A stretch of 5,208 bases of DNA from Desulfobulbaceae bacterium (GTDB taxonomy: Bacteria > Desulfobacterota > Desulfobulbia > Desulfobulbales > Desulfurivibrionaceae). A program made the translations under genes and the position numbers. The DNA lies in contig PWOG01000160.1 in the NCBI GenBank assembly GCA_003557565.1, positions 1-5,208 on the forward strand. The letters run 5' to 3'. Below are positions 1-5,208 of the stretch, in pieces. How positions within the stretch are numbered: position 1 is the first letter of the stretch; each line of letters starts with the position of its first letter. The notes beneath the pieces were generated by a model. That model was not told the DNA's origin, searched no databases, and was given only the letters and a program-made list of their open reading frames with translations.

Positions 1-404
1 CAGTGAGTCAACAACACCTTTACCCGCCGCTGCAGCAGATTGTATGCCGTGACCGCCGGAATGGCCACCAGCAAACCGGCGGCGGTTACCTTCAGGGCCA
101 GGGAGAGCCCGACCATGATCCCGCCGGCATCCATCTGGCCGCTGGCACCCATGTCGTAGAAGGTCAGCATGATTCCCAGCACCGTGCCCAGCAGCCCCAG
201 GTAAGGGGCATTGCGGCCTACGGTGCCGATCAGATGAAGCTTTTCCGTAAGCTCCAGCTCCAGCTTCCTTCTGTCGTCAAAATCCTCCAGCCGCAGGTTT
301 TTGTAGACCATCAGCCGCTCGATGACGATGGCCAGCACCGCGATGCTCATCAGAATCAGCAGGCCGATGATGCCGTAATCAACAGTATATTTTATCCAGT
401 CCAT
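1..404 (-). CDS. exbB: TonB-system energiser ExbB (proton channel, 3' end cut by window)
   Basis: Inner-membrane proton-channel subunit of the ExbB-ExbD-TonB complex, which uses the proton motive force to drive TonB-dependent outer-membrane receptors. The 134 visible residues begin MDWIKYTVDYGIIGLLILMS and show three hydrophobic segments at about 11-29, 64-83 and 107-125. The MotA/TolQ/ExbB core is clear: NAPYLGLLGTVLGIMLTF at 65-82, then GLSLALKVTAAGLLVAIPA at 99-117 and a YN at 121-122. The short length, with little before the first helix, fits the compact ExbB type of about 140 residues rather than the longer enterobacterial ExbB, so only a few residues should be missing. The ATG at 404 has a GGAGG site 8 nt upstream. 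It lies 208 bp downstream of the previous gene and so may have its own promoter. TolQ or MotA are less likely because of the length and the exact core motif. Confidence 0.93.
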   Translation of the reverse strand, partial: MDWIKYTVDYGIIGLLILMSIAVLAIVIERLMVYKNLRLEDFDDRRKLELELTEKLHLIGTVGRNAPYLGLLGTVLGIMLTFYDMGASGQMDAGGIMVGLSLALKVTAAGLLVAIPAVTAYNLLQRRVKVLLTH

Positions 405-412
405 TAACCTTG

Positions 413-417
413 CCTCC
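413..417 (-). promoter_or_regulatory. Shine-Dalgarno site of exbB
   Basis: GGAGG on the minus strand, 8 nt before the ATG at 404. It is strong and well spaced, and it fixes the exbB start. Confidence 0.8.
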
Positions 418-484
418 TGCTGCGTTAACTGACTTTTCTTGTAACCAAGCAGCCGCACCGCACCTTCGGGCGATCAGCCAGGCT

Positions 485-544
485 TGTGCACCCTGTGCAG
501 GCGACGCCTGAACCGTTTCCGCCCAGCCTTACCGGTGCTGTGCA
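485..544. repeat. Three direct TGTGCA repeats
   Basis: TGTGCA occurs on the plus strand at 485-490, 494-499 and 539-544. The first two are 9 bp apart start to start. Parts of them also form the inner stems of inverted repeats (TGCAC at 487-491 with GTGCA at 495-499; GTGCA at 540-544 with TGCAC at 552-556). They could be protein-binding half-sites or RNA stem elements. The motif is too short to exclude chance. Confidence 0.3.
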
Positions 545-578
545 ATCGCTCTGCACTAAACCGGGCCAATCACCGGCA
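530..578 (-). promoter_or_regulatory. Two-part hairpin in the exbB leader
   Basis: Read as minus-strand RNA, UGCCGGUG (578-571) can pair with CACCGGUA (537-530), giving 8 bp including one G-U pair. Inside it, GUGCA (556-552) pairs with UGCAC (544-540) around a 7-nt loop. The internal bulge is lopsided, 14 nt on the 5' side and 2 nt on the 3' side. The nested pairing is seen directly. A role as an RNA switch or processing site is only a possibility, since no known riboswitch core was recognised. Confidence 0.35.
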
Positions 579-581
579 GGA

Positions 582-609
582 AATGTATAGCCGCCGATCA
601 GCTGCCCAA
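582..609 (-). promoter_or_regulatory. Possible weak sigma-70-type promoter for exbB
   Basis: On the minus strand TTGGGC (609-604) is followed after 16 nt by TACATT (587-582), inside the AT-rich TATACATTT. Both boxes match the consensus only in part (3 of 6 and 4 of 6). If it is used, transcription would start near 575, at the foot of the hairpin, and would give a leader of about 170 nt. The call rests on this pattern alone. Confidence 0.2.
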
Positions 610-612
610 CAT

Positions 613-1227
613 TTATGCCCCCGCCAGCACCCGCAGACCCATCACCACCATGATCAGCATGCTGGCACCCTGCAGCCAGGGTTTGAACCCGCCGCATTCC
701 CGGCGGATCTGCCGGCCGATCAACGCCAGCCCGCCCCCGGCGATAAGCAGCGGGGAAACCATCAGGGCGCCGCCGTAGAGCAACCCGTAAGCGGCCCCGG
801 CCAACCAGGAGCCACCGCCGGCGGCCAGTACCAGGATAGCCGCCAGCGGTGGGCAAGGGGTCAGGCTGGTGGCCATGCCCAGCATCAGCAGGGAACCCCT
901 TTTTTCCGCCACCACCGGCCGCTGCCGGCAGCTCTCTTTTGACATCAGCGGCAGCAGCAAGGCCGCGCCGATCAGGGCCAGACCGGGAATAAGCCGCTGC
1001 TGGTCGACGCTCATGGTCATGACCTGCCCCAGCAGCCCGGCCAGGGCGCCGAAGATGGTATAACTGACCGTCTTGCCCAGCATGAAAAACAGCGCCCCTG
1101 CCAGACCGTCGCGAAAACCGTCGCCACATCCCAGCAGGTAGGGGCCCAGCCAGGGCAGACAGCTCAGGCTGCAGACCGTGGCCCCGTAGGCCAGGCCCAG
1201 CAAAAAAATACCCCCCGCTTCAGCCAC
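613..1227 (-). CDS. Small DsbD_2 / TauE-SafE-like six-helix membrane protein
   Basis: A 204-residue integral membrane protein with about six hydrophobic helices (roughly 6-33, 41-67, 79-96, 111-136, 142-170, 184-203). The two halves carry related motifs near their starts: ATVCSLSCLPWLGPYLLG at 16-33 and ATSLTPCPPLAAILVLAA at 119-136. This internal repeat with Cys-Pro in each half is typical of the CcdA/DsbD transmembrane fold and the UreH/TauE-like DsbD_2 group. CcdA/DsbD members move reducing power across the membrane; DsbD_2 members often sit beside metal-transport or cytochrome-assembly genes. Cys19, Cys23 and Cys125 are the candidate functional residues; Cys34, Cys100 and Cys178 are extra. 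I chose the GTG at 1227: it has GGAGG 9 nt upstream and overlaps the preceding stop by 8 nt (GTGGCTGA). A GTG at 1251 would add 8 mostly basic residues, but its GGAGG lies only 3 nt away. The substrate cannot be read from the sequence. Confidence 0.8.
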   Translation of the reverse strand: MAEAGGIFLLGLAYGATVCSLSCLPWLGPYLLGCGDGFRDGLAGALFFMLGKTVSYTIFGALAGLLGQVMTMSVDQQRLIPGLALIGAALLLPLMSKESCRQRPVVAEKRGSLLMLGMATSLTPCPPLAAILVLAAGGGSWLAGAAYGLLYGGALMVSPLLIAGGGLALIGRQIRRECGGFKPWLQGASMLIMVVMGLRVLAGA

Positions 1228-2035
1228 GCTCCGGTTCCTCCGGGTCCTCACAGGCCTCCATGGCCAGCAGGGCGGCCCCGAAAGCCGTGGTGATCTGCGG
1301 GGTGGGGGGCACTATCACCGGCCGCATCAACTCGTCTTCCAGGGCGTCGACCAGCCCCCGGTTGCGGGCCGGACCGCCGTCGAAGAAAACCGCCCCCTCC
1401 CCGACAAACCGTTTGGCCAGCCGGGCGACCCGTTTGGCGATGGAATAATGGACCCCGGCGATCAGTTCTTCCTTGCCGTGGCCGCCCGCCAGCAGGCTGA
1501 TGATTTCCGATTCGGCAAACACCGTGCAGGTGCTGTTGATGGTCAGTGGCACCCCCCGGGCCCGGTGATGCAGTTCGCCCAGCTGATCCACCTCCACCTC
1601 CAGGTTGCGGGCCGTCATCTCCAGGAAGCGACCGGTGCCGGCGGCACATTTGTCGTTCATGGCAAAGTTCTGAATCTGTCCCTGCCGGTCGAGCTGAATC
1701 ACCTTCAGATCCTGACCGCCAATATTGATAATGGTCTGCACCGGCTCCCCCTCCCGGCTGAAGCCTGCGGCCCCCACGGCGTTGGCGGTTATTTCGCTGA
1801 TGGTCTCATCCGACTCCTTGAAAAGCTTGCGGCCGTAGCCGGTGGAGAAAATATAAGCCACCTCGTGGCGGGCAATATTGCCCCTAATCAGCATCCCTTC
1901 AAAGGCGGTCATGGTGTTGTGATGAAAATGACTGCCGGTGGGGCAGGTGGCGTCGGCCACAATCCTTTTTTCCTCATCGATCAGGACCAGTTTGATACTG
2001 GTGGAACCGATATCGATACCGCCGAAATATTTCAT
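1220..2035 (-). CDS. BadF/BadG/HgdC-family ATPase activator (probable reductase component of a double-cubane protein)
   Basis: ATP-hydrolysing, [4Fe-4S]-bearing activator that passes one electron at very low potential to a 2-hydroxyacyl-CoA dehydratase-type partner. The 271 residues match the family length and show the ASKHA nucleotide fold: phosphate loop GIDIGSTSIKLVLID at 6-20, TGYGRKLF at 65-72, INIGGQDLKVI at 103-113 and the late glycine loop FFDGGPARNRGL at 217-228. Cys130 in NDKCAAGTGRF and Cys170 in NSTCTVFAESEI are the two family cysteines; in HgdC-type dimers two such residues per subunit hold one shared [4Fe-4S] cluster at the interface. The ATG at 2035 follows the partner's stop by 8 nt, with a GAGG site overlapping that stop, so the two proteins are made together. 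The last 13 residues are acidic and their gene end overlaps the next gene. Closest named relatives are YjiL and the DCCP reductase DCCPR. Confidence 0.93.
   Translation of the reverse strand: MKYFGGIDIGSTSIKLVLIDEEKRIVADATCPTGSHFHHNTMTAFEGMLIRGNIARHEVAYIFSTGYGRKLFKESDETISEITANAVGAAGFSREGEPVQTIINIGGQDLKVIQLDRQGQIQNFAMNDKCAAGTGRFLEMTARNLEVEVDQLGELHHRARGVPLTINSTCTVFAESEIISLLAGGHGKEELIAGVHYSIAKRVARLAKRFVGEGAVFFDGGPARNRGLVDALEDELMRPVIVPPTPQITTAFGAALLAMEACEDPEEPERG
1237..1241 (-). promoter_or_regulatory. Shine-Dalgarno site deciding the DsbD_2-like start
   Basis: GGAGG on the minus strand, 9 nt before the GTG at 1227 and inside the end of the ATPase gene. It favours the 1227 start over the GTG at 1251 and implies coupled translation with the upstream gene. 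Confidence 0.6.
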
Positions 2036-2043
2036 GGTTTCCT

Positions 2044-3330
2044 CTATTTGGTTCGGACCTTCCGGCGCTTTCTGGCCTTGATCGATTCGATGAAGGCCTC
2101 CACCCGGGTGGAAAGCTGGCCCGAATCCTCGGGACTGTAGTCGGTTTCCACATAAAGCATGGGAATACCCCGCTCACTCAGTACTTCATTGACCTGCTGG
2201 CGCTCCATCTCGTAGGGCAGGCAGCCGGAAAAGGCCTGGTAGACCACCCCGTCCACCTCGAGTTCCCCGGCCATGGTTACCAGCTTGCGCAGGCGATCAC
2301 CGTTGGGGGTCAGGCAGGGACAGGTGCACGGCTTGAGATAACGGTCGGCCACCGCCGGTACCATGTCGTTGAGTGCCGCCTCGTCATAGGCCACGGCATC
2401 GGAGAGCAGTCGGGTCGAGGAACAGGATTCGTCGGCGACGATGATACCGCCGGATAGTTCCACCAGCACCGGCACCTTGAAATTGGGAAAGATCGGCGGT
2501 GAGCCGGTGAACAGCAGTCGCGGCGCCCGCCGGTTGGTGACCCGAACCCCGTTTTGCCGGCGCTCTTCCAGCTCCGCGGTCAGTGCCTCCACCGCCGCGC
2601 TCCAGCGCTCGATATCATCGAAAAAATAAGCGTTGTAGACCAGGAAAAGATCGGACCCCAGGATCAAAGGCGGTCGATTGCCGCGCAGGCGATGAAGTTG
2701 CCGGAACAGGGCCGCCGCCCGGCCGACTTTGCCGATGGCCCCCCGCAGCCCGGCCGCAGTAAGGCGCCGGCCGGCAAGCCCCTCCAGATCATGGGCAAAC
2801 TGTTTGACCGACTCCTGCCAGTAATACCTGGCCAGGTCACTGTCCTTGCCGGCGGGCATCTCAAGGCTGTAAACCGGATAACCCATATTGGTGAGCTGTT
2901 CGCAGGCCTTCTTCTTCTGATCACAGGTGGTGGGAATCACGATGCTGGCCAGATTGTCTCCCCACAGGGAATAATTGACCTTGAGCATGCCCAGGGTGGC
3001 CCGGATCACCGGACAAGACTTGGCGGGCATGAATTCGGCCCCCACCTGGTCGTAAGCGTTGGCACCGCTGCACAAGCGCAGCGGGTGGGCGCCAACGGCC
3101 AGGATGAGCTCCTGGGGTACCTGCATACACATGGTGGCGATCACCTTGCCCTCTCCGGCCAGGGAGGTCAGTCCGTCGCCGTTGCTGATCCGGCGAAACA
3201 GGGCATAAAAATATTCCATGGCCGCCGGCCGTTCGGGGAATTCCTCCAGCCGCTGCAGGGTCTCTTCAGCTTCCATGGCCAGGTGCAGACGGGTGGTTTT
3301 GCGCATCCGCTGCAGTCGTTCATTTTCCAT
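2044..3330 (-). CDS. 2-hydroxyacyl-CoA dehydratase-family protein, probable double-cubane-cluster reductase
   Basis: Cytoplasmic iron-sulfur protein of the HgdB/YjiM fold, 428 residues. Family signs are PQELILAVGAHPLRLC at 72-87, SCPVIR at 105-110, IPTTCDQKKKAC at 132-143, DESCSSTRLLSD at 301-312, KPCTCPCLTPNGDR at 333-346 and SGCLPYE at 368-374. Its ten cysteines are 68, 87, 106, 136, 143, 303, 335, 337, 339 and 370. They fall in two groups, as expected if each half holds part of an [8Fe-9S] double cubane held by six cysteines; which six cannot be settled here. Only one such subunit sits beside its ATPase. That fits the double-cubane proteins, which reduce small molecules such as acetylene in an ATP-dependent way, rather than two-subunit 2-hydroxyglutaryl-CoA dehydratase or four-subunit benzoyl-CoA reductase. 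The start at 3330 overlaps the preceding gene by 11 bp and has GGAGAGG 7 nt upstream. The N-terminus is a charged helical stretch and the C-terminus is strongly basic. The physiological substrate is unknown. Confidence 0.87.
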   Translation of the reverse strand: MENERLQRMRKTTRLHLAMEAEETLQRLEEFPERPAAMEYFYALFRRISNGDGLTSLAGEGKVIATMCMQVPQELILAVGAHPLRLCSGANAYDQVGAEFMPAKSCPVIRATLGMLKVNYSLWGDNLASIVIPTTCDQKKKACEQLTNMGYPVYSLEMPAGKDSDLARYYWQESVKQFAHDLEGLAGRRLTAAGLRGAIGKVGRAAALFRQLHRLRGNRPPLILGSDLFLVYNAYFFDDIERWSAAVEALTAELEERRQNGVRVTNRRAPRLLFTGSPPIFPNFKVPVLVELSGGIIVADESCSSTRLLSDAVAYDEAALNDMVPAVADRYLKPCTCPCLTPNGDRLRKLVTMAGELEVDGVVYQAFSGCLPYEMERQQVNEVLSERGIPMLYVETDYSPEDSGQLSTRVEAFIESIKARKRRKVRTK

Positions 3331-4306
3331 TGTTTTTCCTCTCCATTCTGGTGAAGAAACCCTCGGCGGAAGACTCGTAAACCGGCAGATTCAGGAATTT
3401 CACCCGCAGACAGCCGTCTTCGGGGCAGACCTCGATGCACTTGCCACACATCATGCAGTCGTCCTTGACGATATTGGTGCTTTCCAGATCATCGGCAATG
3501 GCCCGGATCCCCACATCGCAGGCCCTGTAGCAATTGCCGCAGCGGGTGCACTTGGCTCCGTCTTTGGTCAGGCGCAGCAGTCCCGCCCGGAAAAAGATGT
3601 AGTGCAAGGCGCTCATGGGGCAGAACAGGCAAAAGAAACGAGGCTTGACCAGGGAACCGAGAAAAAACAGACCGGTTATCGCCATTCCCAGGGCGGTGAG
3701 GGTCAGCTTGGTGGTGGAACTCAAATCAATGGCCAGCTGACTGAAGTCCCCGGTAAACAGCGGCAGCACGGTGCGACCCGGGCAGATCATGCAAAACGGC
3801 ACCCCCCAGTCGTGACTCAACTTGGGCAGGCCGAAGAAGCTGTTGCCGATGGCCATGGGAAGGAGGATCAGCAGGGCCAGCAGGATATACTTGATTCTGC
3901 TCAGGCGCTGAAAAACGGGTTCGGAATAGCTGGCCGGACGGATCTTCAACTTGCTCCGCAACGAGCTGAGCCAGTCCTGGATGGTCCCCAGGGGACAGAT
4001 AAAACCGCACCAGGCTTTGTTGAACACCACAAAAAAGGCGACAAAGGTGGCCAGCCCGATCAGAATGCCGATTCCCCGTCCCCCGAACATCTCCGGCCAG
4101 GGGGTGACCATCTGGTGCTGAAACCCCAGCAGGTAACAGGAACCGCCGTGCAGATCGCTATAGAGGCAGGCAAAAGTGGGCAGCTGATTGCCGAGGTTAA
4201 GGGCCAGATAACCGCCATAGATCAGCACTGCAAAGAACAGCAGCTGGACATAAAAACGGAACCGGCCGAGATCGCTGTTGTTGATGGCGCGCCGCAATTT
4301 ATTCAT
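3320..4306 (-). CDS. NapH/CcoG-type membrane 4Fe-4S polyferredoxin
   Basis: Membrane-bound electron-transfer protein of 328 residues. Four hydrophobic helices are visible at about 17-37, 76-97, 138-160 and 200-221. Family motifs are WCGFICPLG (Cys100, Cys104) after helix 2 and FFCLFCPMSAL (Cys226, Cys229) after helix 4. Two C-terminal [4Fe-4S] sites follow, with CX2CX2CX3C spacing at 253-263 and 284-294. By the positive-inside rule these all face the cytoplasm. A third pair, CMICPGR (Cys172, Cys175), and Cys47 and Cys57 fall in the two predicted outward loops. Relatives pass electrons between the quinone pool or membrane partners and a reductase (NapH) or reduce copper (CcoG). Here it is likely to feed the ATPase/double-cubane pair encoded next, whose gene it overlaps by 11 bp. 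The ATG at 4306 overlaps the upstream stop by 8 bp (ATGAATAA), with a G-rich site 8 nt before it. NosR is unlikely because there is no large periplasmic FMN-binding domain. Confidence 0.9.
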   Translation of the reverse strand: MNKLRRAINNSDLGRFRFYVQLLFFAVLIYGGYLALNLGNQLPTFACLYSDLHGGSCYLLGFQHQMVTPWPEMFGGRGIGILIGLATFVAFFVVFNKAWCGFICPLGTIQDWLSSLRSKLKIRPASYSEPVFQRLSRIKYILLALLILLPMAIGNSFFGLPKLSHDWGVPFCMICPGRTVLPLFTGDFSQLAIDLSSTTKLTLTALGMAITGLFFLGSLVKPRFFCLFCPMSALHYIFFRAGLLRLTKDGAKCTRCGNCYRACDVGIRAIADDLESTNIVKDDCMMCGKCIEVCPEDGCLRVKFLNLPVYESSAEGFFTRMERKNNGK

Positions 4307-5208
4307 CGAAGACGATCCCCCGGTAAGGGCGTTTGCGCCGTTCCCGGTGGAGATAAATCCCCGCCCCGGCGATGATCATTATCGAGGAGGCGAGCAGCAG
4401 CCCGTAAGCGTAGGAGGTATAATCCCGTTCGGGGGGCGAATAGACCCAAGGGTGGGTAACCTGGTAACTCACCCGCGAGTAAGGCTCCCCCCCGAATTCA
4501 CCGGATTTTTCCACCCGGTAGCGGGCGCTGACCTCGAAGGGGCCGCGGTGGGACCGGCGAAAATCCTTCCATAACGGGGGATAATAATCCCGGATCAACT
4601 GGATGGAGGCCACCCCGTGGTCGTCGCTGGTCACCGTTTTGCTCCAGCCCTGCTCGGTGGTCAGGGTCACCTCGGCTCCCGCCACCGGTTCATTGTAAGA
4701 CAGCACCGTGATCCGGAGTTTATCTCCGGAGGTTACCGCGGCGTGGAAGTTGGGGGTCCAGAGGTCGTCCACCACGATTTCAAAGGGAATGACATCCAGG
4801 GACTGGGGGTTGGTCAGGAGCGGATCGAATTTGCCGTCATGTCCCCAGCGGCAGCTGTGATGCATGGTGATCCATTTGGCCACCCGGACCACCAGCATCC
4901 CGTCTTCCACCCCCCGTTCCACCACGTAAACATTGTGGGCTCCGTGGGCCGGACCGTCGCCGGGCGGGGTCGGGAAGGTCACCCGGGGGTTGGCCCCCAG
5001 GATCAGTTCCGGTTCGATCACCGAGCCGTCGGGGCGGCGAACGTAGGCCCTGACTTCGGCCCGGCGCCGATATTCGTTGAAGTGGTAGGTCCGCTGCGGC
5101 ACCGGCCGATGTTCCGACTCCAGCCGCGGGCCCCTGTCGTCCCGCCCTTGCCCGTGGCCCCCATGTCCTTCCTCACAGTCCTCACCACCTGCCGCCGAAC
5201 CGCCGGCC
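4299..5208 (-). CDS. Membrane-anchored DUF4198-like periplasmic protein (5' end cut by window)
   Basis: The minus-strand frame stays open to the right edge, giving 302 visible residues; the true start lies outside. A GTG at 5102 could serve as a start but would leave no signal peptide, so I treat it as internal. The visible N-terminus is a polar Gly/His/acidic linker with EDCEEGHGGHGQGRDD at 9-24. A beta-rich domain follows: VIPFEIVVDD at about 139-148, then SGDKLRITVLSYNEPVAGAE near 160-179, the layout of DUF4198 proteins (a Big-like fold often found with metal-uptake genes). MHHSCRWGHDG at 115-125 groups three His and one Cys and could bind metal. One hydrophobic helix at about 267-285 and a basic tail (RERRKRPYR) place the bulk of the protein outside the inner membrane. 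It is the first gene of the visible unit. DUF4198 is judged from the pattern alone; a substrate-binding or metal-handling role is inferred. Confidence 0.7.
   Translation of the reverse strand, partial: AGGSAAGGEDCEEGHGGHGQGRDDRGPRLESEHRPVPQRTYHFNEYRRRAEVRAYVRRPDGSVIEPELILGANPRVTFPTPPGDGPAHGAHNVYVVERGVEDGMLVVRVAKWITMHHSCRWGHDGKFDPLLTNPQSLDVIPFEIVVDDLWTPNFHAAVTSGDKLRITVLSYNEPVAGAEVTLTTEQGWSKTVTSDDHGVASIQLIRDYYPPLWKDFRRSHRGPFEVSARYRVEKSGEFGGEPYSRVSYQVTHPWVYSPPERDYTSYAYGLLLASSIMIIAGAGIYLHRERRKRPYRGIVFDE

Larger units (their letters stand above)
405..612 (-). other. Intergenic region / possible structured leader before exbB
   Basis: This 208-bp stretch between the stop of the DsbD_2-like gene (613) and the exbB start (404) is the only sizeable non-coding stretch in the window. 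A reading frame crosses it on the minus strand, but the peptide is unlike any family I know and is out of frame with both neighbours. The DNA is rich in inverted repeats: a two-part hairpin at 530-578, a palindrome at 498-510 (stems 498-502 and 506-510) and TGTGCA repeats. I see no GC hairpin followed by a T-run on the minus strand, so no clear intrinsic terminator ends the upstream genes. I looked for the conserved boxes of cobalamin, c-di-GMP-I and molybdenum-cofactor riboswitches and did not find them. Confidence 0.5.

Noticed and set aside
425..447. Intrinsic terminator from CTTG-GTTA-CAAG followed by AAAAG
   Set aside because: The stem is only 4 bp and on the minus strand it is followed by A residues, not a T-run.
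470..540. c-di-GMP-I (GEMM) riboswitch, suggested by GCACAGGG
   Set aside because: The required paired helix and second conserved junction do not follow at the right spacing, and no tetraloop receptor pattern is seen.
405..612. Cobalamin riboswitch before the TonB-system gene
   Set aside because: A GCCGGTGA stretch resembles part of the core, but the conserved CCCGC-ACTGT segment and the AGGAGACC-type closing box are absent.
425..1129. Minus-strand frame overlapping the DsbD_2-like gene and the intergenic region, possibly a frameshifted extension
   Set aside because: Its peptide is Arg/Gly/Ala-rich without helices and reads the conserved membrane protein in the wrong frame; the in-frame gene ends in a normal TAA after a complete last helix.
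1448..2140. Long plus-strand open frame opposite the ATPase gene
   Set aside because: It mirrors a strongly conserved minus-strand gene, gives a low-complexity peptide with no family pattern, and is explained by high GC and few stops. The same holds for 2554-3354 and 3218-4375.
1220..3330. Benzoyl-CoA reductase or 2-hydroxyglutaryl-CoA dehydratase operon
   Set aside because: Only one catalytic-type subunit and one ATPase subunit are present; the second dehydratase subunit, the four-gene reductase set and any CoA-transferase or aromatic-pathway gene are missing from the window.

Overview
The window is GC-rich, and every convincing gene lies on the minus strand, so transcription runs from high to low coordinates. 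In transcription order the genes are: a membrane-anchored periplasmic DUF4198-like protein (5' end cut by the window); a NapH/CcoG-type membrane polyferredoxin; a 2-hydroxyacyl-CoA dehydratase-family protein that best fits a double-cubane-cluster reductase; its BadF/BadG/HgdC-type ATPase activator; a small DsbD_2/TauE-like six-helix membrane protein; and ExbB of a TonB energising system (3' end cut). The oxygen-sensitive iron-sulfur enzymes, the high GC and this mix of families suggest an anaerobic Gram-negative bacterium. A sulfate- or sulfur-metabolising Desulfobacterota (delta-proteobacterial) lineage is my guess; no marker gene settles it.

Layout. From 5208 down to 613 five genes form one tightly packed unit: overlaps of 8 bp, 11 bp and 8 bp, one gap of 8 bp, and no room for internal promoters or terminators. 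A 208-bp non-coding stretch (405-612) then precedes exbB. It holds a possible weak promoter, a two-part hairpin and a cluster of TGTGCA repeats. ExbB has a clear Shine-Dalgarno site and runs off the left edge; exbD and tonB would be expected just beyond it.

How the genes may work together. Seen in the sequence: a complete ATPase/[4Fe-4S] activator plus a single dehydratase-type subunit. This is the two-gene form of the double-cubane-cluster protein (DCCP/DCCPR, YjiM/YjiL-like) systems, not the multi-subunit dehydratases or benzoyl-CoA reductase. Directly upstream, and overlapping the reductase gene, is a membrane protein with two cytoplasmic [4Fe-4S] ferredoxin motifs that could feed electrons to the ATPase. 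Flanking genes belong to cell-envelope and transport families (DUF4198, DsbD_2/TauE, ExbB). My inference is a TonB-linked uptake locus in which an imported small molecule or metal complex is reduced inside the cell by an ATP-driven, very low-potential iron-sulfur enzyme. The substrate is unknown. This pairing of a DCCP-type reductase with TonB energisation is the most interesting point in the window.
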